Source of the DNA: Bryobacteraceae bacterium
GTDB taxonomy: Bacteria > Acidobacteriota > Terriglobia > Bryobacterales > Bryobacteraceae
Assembly: GCA_025980665.1 (NCBI GenBank)
Contig: JAICXC010000002.1
Location: 26,057-90,056, forward strand
Reading direction: 5' to 3'
Length of the DNA: 64,000 bases
Each line of letters opens with the position of its first letter. Position 1 is the stretch's first letter. The notes under the pieces are model-generated. The model did no database searches, had not been told where the DNA came from, and saw only the letters and a list, made by a program, of their open reading frames with translations. Shown here in pieces: positions 43,517-50,920 of the stretch. Made by a program: the position numbers and the translations under genes.

Positions 43517-43813
43517 TTAGGGGCGCGGCGACCAATGATAGCCGTCTTCAAATTCGATTCCTAAAATGAAGCCGGAAAGTCCCGACTTGCAGTGCCTCAC
43601 TTTGCCTACCAGTTGCTGCTTCTGGTAGTCGAGAGCAAGTATGGTCCCGACTTTCACGGGATACTGCACTCGTGCCGAAGCGCCCGAGCGCGAGATATCC
43701 TCCAAGTCCGCGGGAACGTACTGTTCTTGGCCGGCCTGATCTCTCCAGGACAGATTTACAGCGTTCTCCGTGGGCATCCGGAGATCAAAACGCCTGTCGT
43801 TCATGATAAACAT
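43517..43813 (-). CDS. PilZ-domain protein
   Basis: A 98-residue single PilZ domain: RRFDLRMPTENAVNLSWRDQ, DISRSGASARVQYPVKVGTI and FILGIEFEDGYHW. In this family R(x3)R near the N-terminus and DxSxxG bind cyclic di-GMP; here RRFDLR and DISRSG fit both. It may regulate motility or exopolysaccharide, but no such gene lies nearby. The start could be MFIMN (43813) or MNDRR (43804). Confidence 0.78.
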   Translation of the reverse strand: MFIMNDRRFDLRMPTENAVNLSWRDQAGQEQYVPADLEDISRSGASARVQYPVKVGTILALDYQKQQLVGKVRHCKSGLSGFILGIEFEDGYHWSPRP

Positions 43814-43843
43814 CTTATCGGCGGGGGAACGCTGAAAATTTAG

Positions 43844-44072
43844 GCGGCCTTACCTGGTTCCTTTGGCGCGAGTTTGCTTGCGCAAGATAATTCCAAGCCT
43901 AATCCGTATCGGACCATTGAGAACTGGGCCGGCTGGATCGAAATGCAGGATCGGATCGTCCGCGCCGCAGCGCTCCGCGAGATTGGCCAGGCGGTGAACG
44001 GCACAGGATGGAAAGCTCGTCCTGAAATGGGGGAAGCACCGGATGCCTCGCTTCCGTCCTTGGTTGTATTAG
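43844..44072 (+). pseudogene. Remnant of an exported six-bladed beta-propeller protein
   Basis: A frame after a stop at 43841 reads SLLAQDNSKPNPYRTIENWA, the end of a signal peptide plus the typical opening of NHL/peptidylglycine-lyase-like propeller proteins of Acidobacteriota. The match ends there, and another frame later gives AQDGKLVLKWGKHRMPRFRP before a stop at 44070, a blade-like phrase. So pieces survive with frame changes. The following 44073-44319 holds only ORFs on both strands that I cannot support. Confidence 0.5.
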
Positions 44073-44319
44073 TAGCCTTCTTTGTCCGTCGACTCCGAAT
44101 CGGTAACGCTACCTGCGCGGCGGAAGGAATCGCGGTGGATGCGGAGGGCGTATGAGGAAAAGCACTCGAGCAACCCGCCGACCTGCCGCGATGAGAGCGG
44201 TCCGCCACGTCCGCGCGTTGGTCTTTTGTCTTGCGTAGTGAAATCGGGCGGCACGGGAGTTTAGAATCTACCACCGGAATAGCGGCGGCCTGCAAAACAG
44301 TCTATGCTAAAAATGTTTT

Positions 44320-44790
44320 GTGAGCACTTCCCGGACCATGCCCGGCGGATTTGCCGATCGAGCAACCCTCAGGAAAGGGGAGAATGGCCGTGGCCTGTGT
44401 CGCTGGTGCGATCTCGAAGTCCCTGCGGGCCGCTTCACGTTCTGCTCGGATTGGTGTGTTCATGAATGGCGGCTGCGCACGGATGCTGGCTATTTGCGTG
44501 AGCAGGTATTGTCCCGCGACAAGGGCATCTGCGCGATTTGCGCGGTGGATTGCCGTGCCGCTTATTTCGACCTGAAGCGGGCTCGCGGGCTGCATCGGCA
44601 AAAGCTGTTGGCGCGTTGGGGACTAAAGCGGATTAGCCGCAAGACACTGTGGGACGCGGATCACATTGTGCCGGTGGTAGAAGGCGGAGGTGAATGCGAC
44701 CTGGAAAACATCCGCTCCTTGTGCCTGCTCTGCCACCGGCGAGAAACTTCTGCGCTGCGCGTTCGGCTCGCTAGAGCGCAGTCTGGCTAG
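44320..44790 (+). CDS. HNH endonuclease-like protein with an N-terminal zinc knuckle
   Basis: A 156-residue protein. Residues 25-50 hold C..C...C..C (CRWCDLEVPAGRFTFCSDWC), a zinc knuckle. The C-terminal HNH module is LWDADHIVPVVEGGGECDLE, NIRSLCLLCHRRE, with CAIC earlier completing the zinc site. The order is that of free-standing McrA-like HNH nucleases often annotated in soil bacteria. GTG 44320 is used; ATG 44338 is an alternative. No methyltransferase or other defence gene adjoins, so a restriction role is unsupported. Confidence 0.82.
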   Translation: MSTSRTMPGGFADRATLRKGENGRGLCRWCDLEVPAGRFTFCSDWCVHEWRLRTDAGYLREQVLSRDKGICAICAVDCRAAYFDLKRARGLHRQKLLARWGLKRISRKTLWDADHIVPVVEGGGECDLENIRSLCLLCHRRETSALRVRLARAQSG

Positions 44791-45293
44791 TAGGGATAGT
44801 AGTAGGGATCATAGTAGGGATCATAGGTGCAAGTCGGGATCCAGTTGCCCCATTGATCGTAGTAGCCGCTGTTGCAGTAATTCCCATAGTAAGACGGTCC
44901 GTAGTAGCCGCCGCCGTAATAATACGGAGTACTGTAGTATCCGTAAACACCGCCGCGATAGCCATACCTGCCACGATTGCCTTCCCGGCGTTCGCCGCGG
45001 TCGCGGTCGCCTCCGCGGTATTCGCGCCCAGAAGATCCGCGTTGTCCGCCGGAGTATCCGCGTTGGCCACCAGAGTATCCCCGCTGTCCGCCGGAGAACG
45101 ATCGCGTCCCACCTCCACTTCCACGCGATCCACTTCCACGTGATCCAGAGAAGCTTTGCCCACCCGACGAACCGCGACTTCCACTCGAGTGGTTCCCACC
45201 GCCGCCGCCGCGATGCTGGGCAAATGTAGCGTTCGGTGCAACCAGCATAAGAGCGCCGGCCAGCAAGGTCACAGGTACAAGACTGAGCTTCAT
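44787..45293 (-). CDS. Secreted Gly/Ser/Tyr-rich repeat protein
   Basis: I start at ATG 45293 (MKLSLVPVTLLAGALMLVAP), giving a signal peptide ending NATFAQ and 168 aa. The mature protein is low complexity: a Gly/Ser part with SGSRGSG and tandem GGQRGYS units, an Arg/Glu-rich part, then a Gly/Tyr tail ending YDPYYDPYYYPY. A pair of Cys lies at NYCNSGYY and PTCTYD. It is likely a surface or periplasmic disordered protein, possibly adhesive or nucleic-acid binding. It overlaps the convergent HNH gene by 4 bp. Confidence 0.7.
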   Translation of the reverse strand: MKLSLVPVTLLAGALMLVAPNATFAQHRGGGGGNHSSGSRGSSGGQSFSGSRGSGSRGSGGGTRSFSGGQRGYSGGQRGYSGGQRGSSGREYRGGDRDRGERREGNRGRYGYRGGVYGYYSTPYYYGGGYYGPSYYGNYCNSGYYDQWGNWIPTCTYDPYYDPYYYPY

Positions 45294-45446
45294 AACAACC
45301 TCCACTTCCGACTCTGCAAGAGCAACCGAATTGCCAAAGCCAAGTCGCTGAAAAAGCAGGCCTATTCTGTTCGCGCGCTGGCTGATAACCACCACGGCTC
45401 GGCTCGCATGAGCCAGAGGGCTTGACGCGCTCTGCTAGCTTGGGAG

Positions 45447-47084
45447 TTGATCTCCTTTTCCAATATTCACAAGCAGTACGGCAAACAGTTAATCTTCGTC
45501 GACGCATCCTTTCAGCTGAACCCTGGAGAGAAGGTGGGTCTGGTGGGTCCCAACGGCGCAGGCAAGACAACTCTCTTCCGCATGGTAGTCGGCGAGGAAT
45601 CTCCCGATGAAGGCGAGGTCTCGGTTCCAAAGAAGCTGACCATCGGCTATTTCCGCCAGGACGTGGAGGAGATGAAAGGCCGGTCAGTCCTGGATGAAGC
45701 CATCGCGGGCAGCGGACGAGCGGGCGATTTGCATCATGAATTGGAGGATCTCCAGCGAGCGATGGAGGATCCGGCGCGTTCCCATGAGATGGACAAGATC
45801 CTCGATCGCTTCGGCCACGTGCAGGAAGAATACGACCATCTCGGCGGCTATGCGCTGGAGGCGCAAGCCCGCGAGGTACTGCACGGCTTGGGTTTCCAGG
45901 ATGACCAGATCGACGGCGATGTGGGTGCGCTTTCGGGCGGATGGAAAATGCGGGTCGCGCTCGCGCGCGTGCTGCTCGGACGGCCCGATGTGCTGCTCAT
46001 GGACGAGCCCACCAATCATCTGGATATCGAGTCGATCGTCTGGCTGGAGCAATTCCTCAAATCCTTCGCGGGTGCGGTTCTAATGACCTCGCACGACCGC
46101 GAGTTCATGAACCGCATCGTTTCGAAGATTGCGGAGATCGATGCGGGAGAAATCATCGCTTACTCGGGCGACTACGACTTCTATGAGCGCGAGCGCGCTA
46201 TTCGCGAAACCAATCAGCAGGCGTCTTTTGCGCGTCAGCAGTCCATGCTGGCGAAGGAACAACGCTTTATCGATCGCTTCCGCACGCATGCGGCCAAGGC
46301 GGCCCAGGTGCAGAGCCGCATCAAGGCACTGGATAAGATCGAAAAGATCGAGCTACCGAAGAAGCGCCAGGTGGTGAAGTTCGAGTTTCGCGTTCCTCCG
46401 CGCTCTGGCGACCAGGTGGCCGTAATCGAGAATCTGCATAAGAGTTATGGCAAGCGCGTGATCTATGACGGATTCAATCTCACGGTTCGCCGCGGTGAGC
46501 GTTGGGCTGTGATGGGGCGGAACGGCGCAGGCAAGACGACGCTGCTCAAAATGATCGCTGGAGCGAGTACTGCCGATTCCGGAACTGTTCGGCTGGGAGC
46601 TAGTCTCACCATGGGATACTTCGCGCAGCAATCGCTGGACGTGCTGAATCCCGATCTTACGGTGATCGAACAGCTTATCGGCGATTTTCCGCAGGACGGA
46701 CTCGGTTCGCTTCGCACTCTGGCGGGAGCGTTCCAGTTTTCAGGCGACGACGTGGACAAAAAGATTCGTTCGCTATCGGGCGGCGAGAAATCGCGTCTGG
46801 CGATGGCTCGTATGCTCTACAACCCGCCTAATTTTCTGGTGCTCGACGAGCCGACCAATCACCTGGATCTGGCCACCAAGGAGATGCTGGTGGAAGCGCT
46901 CAAGGATTTCGAAGGCACCATGATTTTCGTATCGCACGACCGGATGTTTCTGCGAGGCCTGGGATCTCGAGTGCTGGAATTGGGCGGCGAGAGCGGCACC
47001 GATCGCACTCCCGTAGTGTATCCGGGGTCCTACATTGAATACGTCCAGGCGATCGGCCATGAGGCGCCTGGAATTATTGCCTGA
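45447..47084 (+). CDS. ABC-F family ATPase (ribosome-associated type)
   Basis: A 545-residue protein with two ABC cassettes and no membrane domain. Cassette 1: Walker A GPNGAGKTT, signature LSGGW, Walker B LLMDEPTNHLD. Cassette 2: GRNGAGKTT, LSGGEKSR, LVLDEPTNHLD. The linker of about 60-80 charged residues between them (ETNQQASFARQQSMLAKEQR, FIDRFRTHAAKAAQVQSRIK) is the P-site tRNA interaction motif of ABC-F translation factors such as Uup/EttA/YbiT. It would act on the ribosome. The start is TTG 45447, which matches the family N-terminus; the GGGAG lies unusually close to it. Confidence 0.92.
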   Translation: MISFSNIHKQYGKQLIFVDASFQLNPGEKVGLVGPNGAGKTTLFRMVVGEESPDEGEVSVPKKLTIGYFRQDVEEMKGRSVLDEAIAGSGRAGDLHHELEDLQRAMEDPARSHEMDKILDRFGHVQEEYDHLGGYALEAQAREVLHGLGFQDDQIDGDVGALSGGWKMRVALARVLLGRPDVLLMDEPTNHLDIESIVWLEQFLKSFAGAVLMTSHDREFMNRIVSKIAEIDAGEIIAYSGDYDFYERERAIRETNQQASFARQQSMLAKEQRFIDRFRTHAAKAAQVQSRIKALDKIEKIELPKKRQVVKFEFRVPPRSGDQVAVIENLHKSYGKRVIYDGFNLTVRRGERWAVMGRNGAGKTTLLKMIAGASTADSGTVRLGASLTMGYFAQQSLDVLNPDLTVIEQLIGDFPQDGLGSLRTLAGAFQFSGDDVDKKIRSLSGGEKSRLAMARMLYNPPNFLVLDEPTNHLDLATKEMLVEALKDFEGTMIFVSHDRMFLRGLGSRVLELGGESGTDRTPVVYPGSYIEYVQAIGHEAPGIIA

Positions 47085-47086
47085 CG

Positions 47087-47917
47087 TTATTTCGGCCCGA
47101 TCTTCGGTGTCAGGCGATCGAGTTCGCTGAGATACAGCGGATTGTCGGGAAATCGATTGTGCAATCCGGTTAACAGCTCCCGGGCCAAGCTTCGATTCTT
47201 GTCGCGCAGAGCCGCGACTGCCAGCAGCAGCTTCGCGAACGGCTCCAGATAATGACCATACTGGGCCGTCTTGCGGAGGTTTTCGAGGCCCTTCTCACGA
47301 TCCACTTGCGATCCCGTCACCCAAAGCAGAGCGCGCAAGGGTGCCGGCTTGAGGCTCAACAAATAGTTCTCGATGCCCACACCGAGATAAGCGTCGTAGG
47401 CGTTCGGATTGATCGCAGTCAACTTGTCGGTGAAGGCGCGACCTTGCTTGGTATACCTGAGAGCCGCGAAATCCTGTTTCTCGATTAAGGAGGCGAAATC
47501 CGCGCGCAGTCCGAAAGTCAACGACTTGGCAAAGAGCGCATTGGCGTCGGCGGGAGCCGTCTGAAGCGCCGCATCGGCGAGATGTTCCGTTTGTTCGATC
47601 TCGCGGTCGAAGCGCGGCCTTAGCTGCGGGTCCGGGCGAGGCTTCGCGCGATTTTGGAATTTTGCGTCGTCGGTGAACAGTTCGGATTCAAGTATCCCCA
47701 GCCGGGCTAGCTCCGAGAAAAGATATGCGGCGGCATCCGACGCTGGGCCGAGCGCATCGGCCGGATGGCTCTGCTTCCACTCGCCAAAAATTTGATGCGC
47801 ATCATCGAACCTAAGATCGTACATCTTGAGCCAACCTGCATACAGGTCCCTGGATGGGACATTCAGGTCGGCGCCAAACGCGGAAGCAGCCAGGAATACC
47901 AGGACAACCAAGCGCAT
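47087..47917 (-). CDS. Exported TPR-like hypothetical protein, 276 aa
   Basis: I start at ATG 47917 (MRLVVLVFLAASAFGADLNV), which gives a signal peptide; the track start adds an unrelated basic leader. The mature protein is helical, with tetratricopeptide-like pairs (YAGWLKMYDLRFDDAHQIFG, DAYLGVGIENYLLSLKPAPL, PFAKLLLAVAALRDKNRSLA). The 'V.D.V..G...Y....P..LR.L' part resembles proteins annotated only as hypothetical in Acidobacteriota. It is convergent with the ABC-F gene (2 bp between stops). Confidence 0.7.
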   Translation of the reverse strand: MRLVVLVFLAASAFGADLNVPSRDLYAGWLKMYDLRFDDAHQIFGEWKQSHPADALGPASDAAAYLFSELARLGILESELFTDDAKFQNRAKPRPDPQLRPRFDREIEQTEHLADAALQTAPADANALFAKSLTFGLRADFASLIEKQDFAALRYTKQGRAFTDKLTAINPNAYDAYLGVGIENYLLSLKPAPLRALLWVTGSQVDREKGLENLRKTAQYGHYLEPFAKLLLAVAALRDKNRSLARELLTGLHNRFPDNPLYLSELDRLTPKIGPK

Positions 47918-48004
47918 AAGCTCACGGGCGGCCAAGCCCTGCCTACATTGTCCCTCACCCCGGAAACCGGGCGGCAATGGCCTGCGGATTGCTCGGCTGG
48001 TCCC

Positions 48005-48628
48005 GTGAGCTTGTCGATTCGCCATTTACTTGCCTTTTTTCTGCAACTTGGTGCGCTCGGTATCCTGCTGGTGTCTATCGCGGACGATTCCTTTCTATTC
48101 CTGCCGATAGGCAGTGACCTGCTGACGGTGGTGTTGGTCGCCCGGGACCATGCGCGGCTTCCGCTCTACGTACTGGCCGGAGCCGTGGGATCCACCATCG
48201 GCGTTTTCATGCTCGATTTGGTCTGCCGCAAGGGCGGCGAAGCGGGTCTCAAGCGGTTGGTGAAACCAAGGCTTCTAGGCTACTTGAAACAACGGATGGA
48301 GAAGCACGCGGCAATGGTCGTGATCGTCACCTGTCTGGCGCCCCCACCATTTCCATTCGGTGCTGCCATTGCGGTGGCCAGTGCATTGCAATATTCGAGG
48401 CCGCGGCTGCTGACTCTGGTGCTGGCTACCCGCGTGGTCCGATTCTCGCTGCTCGGCTGGGCGGCGATTTATTTCGGACGCCGCATCCTGCGGATTGCGA
48501 ACTCGACGGAGTTCCTGTGGTTCATGAGCGGATTCATTGCGTTCTGTTTGATCGGGAGTGTCATCTCGATCATTCAGTGGGTGCGCGTCGGTAAGTCAAA
48601 GGTGGAAGCGCCGGAAGCAGCGTCCTAA
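48005..48628 (+). CDS. VTT/DedA-family membrane protein (YqaA-like)
   Basis: I use GTG 48005 (VSLSIRHLLAFFLQLGALGI); the track's 287-aa form starts in antisense sequence of the neighbour. The 207-aa product has about five helices with VLAGAVGSTIGVFMLDLVCR and the conserved PPPFPFGAAIAVASALQYSR block of VTT-domain (SNARE-associated/DedA) proteins. Members are lipid scramblases or flippases for membrane homeostasis. It overlaps the convergent aminotransferase gene by 4 bp and is divergent from the TPR-like gene. Confidence 0.8.
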   Translation: MSLSIRHLLAFFLQLGALGILLVSIADDSFLFLPIGSDLLTVVLVARDHARLPLYVLAGAVGSTIGVFMLDLVCRKGGEAGLKRLVKPRLLGYLKQRMEKHAAMVVIVTCLAPPPFPFGAAIAVASALQYSRPRLLTLVLATRVVRFSLLGWAAIYFGRRILRIANSTEFLWFMSGFIAFCLIGSVISIIQWVRVGKSKVEAPEAAS

Positions 48629-49821
48629 ACGCCGGCCGGCGCAGCTACTTCTCTGACTGATTCTGTCAGAAACTCGAGCGCCGCGGCGACGCCACCCCTG
48701 CGATGCGGAATGCCGGCGAGGTCCAAACCCATTTCCACGCCACCCAAGGTTCCGGCCAGCATGAGATCGTTGAAGTCGCCCAGATGGCCGATACGGAATA
48801 CCTTATCCGCCAGCTTGCCCAGTCCGCTGCCCAGCGCCATGTTAAACCGTTCGAGAACGATTTTACGAAATCCGTCCGCAGAGTGGCCAGCAGGAGTGTA
48901 AACGGCGGTCACCGAGTTGCTGTATTCCTTGGGATCCAGGGCCACGTTGTCCAGGCCCCAAGCGCGGACCGCCCGCCTCGTTGCCTCGCCATGACGTTCA
49001 TGCCGCTTGAAGACGTTCTGTAGCCCTTCCTCGCGCAGCATGTTCAGCGATTCGCGCAGCGCGAAGAGCATATTAGTGGCCGGCGTATACGGGAAATACC
49101 CGTTGATGTTTTGGGCCAGCATCATCTGCCAGTCCCAGTACGACCGCGGAAGCTTGGCTGATTTCGACGCAGCCAGGGCTTTGTCGCTGATCGCGTTAAA
49201 ACCCAAACCGGGCGGCAGCATCATGCCTTTCTGCGAGCCGCCGATGGATACGTCGACTTCCCATTCGTCGTGCCGGTAGTCTATGGATGCGAGGGATGAG
49301 ATGACGTCCACCAGCAAGAGCGCCGGATGCTGAGCGCGCGTCATCGCTTTGCGAACCGCGCTTACCGAGCTGGTCACACCAGAAGAGGTCTCATTGTGCA
49401 CCACGCCGACAGCCTTGATCTTATGCTCGCGATCTTCGCGGAGCTTGGCTTCGACCACCTGCGCATCGACGCCGTGGCGCCAGTCGGTTTGCACCACGTC
49501 GACATCCAGGCCTAGTTTTGCGGCCACCTGAATCCACAAAGCGGCGAACTGGCCTACTTCGAACATCAGTATCTTGTCGCCGGGCGACAAGGTGTTGGTC
49601 AGGGCGCCTTCCCAGGCTCCGGATCCGGAGGAAGGGAAGATAATTACTTTCCCGGAGGTCTGGAAAATTCCTTTCATCCCCTCAAGGACTTCCAGGCCCA
49701 GGAGCCCGCACTCCGGGCCCCGATGGTCGATAGTCGGGCGCGACATAGCGCGCAGCACACGTTCGGGCACATTGGTGGGCCCGGGGAGTTGAACAAATTG
49801 ACGGCCGCTAGAGTAAGACAT
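48625..49821 (-). CDS. Class V aminotransferase: serine/alanine--glyoxylate aminotransferase
   Basis: A 398-residue PLP enzyme. Its start GRQFVQLPGPTNVPERVLRA is the signature of serine--glyoxylate and alanine--glyoxylate aminotransferases. PLP phosphate and ring contacts are in IFPSSGSGAWEGAL and VDVISSLASIDY. The Schiff-base lysine is Lys198 in SIGGSQKGMMLPPG. It forms glycine plus hydroxypyruvate or pyruvate and suits photorespiration-like or C1 (serine-cycle) metabolism. Nothing nearby shows which. The start MSYSSGRQ is the only good one. Confidence 0.92.
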   Translation of the reverse strand: MSYSSGRQFVQLPGPTNVPERVLRAMSRPTIDHRGPECGLLGLEVLEGMKGIFQTSGKVIIFPSSGSGAWEGALTNTLSPGDKILMFEVGQFAALWIQVAAKLGLDVDVVQTDWRHGVDAQVVEAKLREDREHKIKAVGVVHNETSSGVTSSVSAVRKAMTRAQHPALLLVDVISSLASIDYRHDEWEVDVSIGGSQKGMMLPPGLGFNAISDKALAASKSAKLPRSYWDWQMMLAQNINGYFPYTPATNMLFALRESLNMLREEGLQNVFKRHERHGEATRRAVRAWGLDNVALDPKEYSNSVTAVYTPAGHSADGFRKIVLERFNMALGSGLGKLADKVFRIGHLGDFNDLMLAGTLGGVEMGLDLAGIPHRRGGVAAALEFLTESVREVAAPAGV

Positions 49822-49906
49822 TCATTAGATCCAATCGCTTATTGTAACTCGCGGGGGTAACGCTAGTCACGGTGTCAGACTCTTCCACAGTGGAGGGTTA
49901 AGACAT

Positions 49907-50431
49907 ATGTCGCCGCAAAGAATGGTGCTCTTAGCCTTCAGTGGCTGCTTGCTGTTGTTTCAAAATAACTTGAGCCGCGCTCAGAATCCGAGCGGCGGCG
50001 CCGGGGCGGTTTCCGCGGCGGACCGCAAATTTCTGTTAGATGCAGCGCAGCATGGGCTGCACGAAGTAAAGATGGGCATGTTGGGCGTTGAGCGGGGCAC
50101 TAACAGCGATTTGAAAGTCTACGCTCAGCACATACTCGACGACCATGCGTTATCCAACGCTGAGATACAGGCTCTGGCTAGGCTGAAAGGCATAGCCCTC
50201 CCGGACCCCGCTAAAATCGATGACCCGGCAGAACGGCTATCCGGTTTGACCGGTATCGAGTTCGATCAGGCGTTTGTGCGGGAGGAAATCGACGGGCATC
50301 TAAAGGCCATCGCGGAGTTCGAGAAGGAAGATCAGTCCGCCACCACAGACTCGGACATCAAAGGCTTTGCGCACAGCGCGCTTCCGAAAATGCATGCCCA
50401 TCTCGATCAGGCTAAAGCTCTGAAATTATAA
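49907..50431 (+). CDS. Exported DUF4142 protein
   Basis: A 174-residue protein with a signal peptide (LLAFSGCLLLFQNNLSRAQ) and a four-helix DUF4142 bundle: ADRKFLLDAAQHGLHEVKMG, LKVYAQHILDDHALSNAEIQ, TGIEFDQAFVREEIDGHLKA, HSALPKMHAHLDQAKAL. Regularly placed His and Glu residues make the fold look ferritin-like, but no metal role is proven. TGGAGGG gives a ribosome site before ATG 49907. It stands alone; the 109 bp after it is empty apart from the next gene's leader. Confidence 0.85.
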   Translation: MSPQRMVLLAFSGCLLLFQNNLSRAQNPSGGAGAVSAADRKFLLDAAQHGLHEVKMGMLGVERGTNSDLKVYAQHILDDHALSNAEIQALARLKGIALPDPAKIDDPAERLSGLTGIEFDQAFVREEIDGHLKAIAEFEKEDQSATTDSDIKGFAHSALPKMHAHLDQAKALKL

Positions 50432-50540
50432 AGTTCGGTAAAATCTGCGTTCCGGAGGCACATGCAGGCGTCAAGCCTTTCTTTGCCAATGAGATTTACT
50501 CTGGCGTGAGAATTGCTTTCTTCCGGGCAGGAGAAAAATC

Positions 50541-50822
50541 ATGCCTCGTTTTTTGAATGCGATCGTACTTGGCGCCGTTTTGCTGGCTCCTACGGCTCCG
50601 GTAGTCTTTGGTGCCCAGAATCATTCCAGAACTTATCACGATAAAGAACACAACGATGATCACACGTGGAACAGCCGTGAGGATAAGGCTTACCGCATGT
50701 GGGCGAAAGAAAATCATCGCAAATACCGTGACTTTGCCAAACTGAAAGAAGAGGACCAACAGGCCTATTGGGGTTGGCGCCATAATCATTCAGACGCGGA
50801 GTTGAAGATTAATATTCGCTAA
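50541..50822 (+). CDS. Small exported His/Trp/Tyr-rich protein
   Basis: A 93-residue protein with a signal peptide (NAIVLGAVLLAPTAPVVFGA) and a mature part crowded with His, Asp, Trp and Tyr: YHDKEHNDDHTWNSREDKAY, RMWAKENHRKYRDFAKLKEE, DQQAYWGWRHNHSDAELKIN. The conserved look (RMW.KENHRKYRDF..L) suggests a real family present in Acidobacteriota; metal binding is possible from the His/Asp clusters. A GCAGGAG site lies before ATG 50541. Function unknown. Confidence 0.65.
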   Translation: MPRFLNAIVLGAVLLAPTAPVVFGAQNHSRTYHDKEHNDDHTWNSREDKAYRMWAKENHRKYRDFAKLKEEDQQAYWGWRHNHSDAELKINIR

Positions 50823-50920
50823 CGCCGTTTAGCGCCCCTTTCCGCTCTGCACCGTTTGTAATTTTGGGCGGGATGACAGCCTGGATATCATCCTGCCCTG
50901 CACGTTAAGCTATTGGGGAA

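Noticed and set aside
43840-44295. 151-aa minus-strand ORF in the decayed region
   Set aside because: No recognisable motif, and the plus strand carries remnant propeller phrases; treated as chance.
44320-44790. HNH protein as part of a restriction system
   Set aside because: No methyltransferase, specificity subunit or other defence gene is adjacent, so only a free-standing nuclease is claimed.
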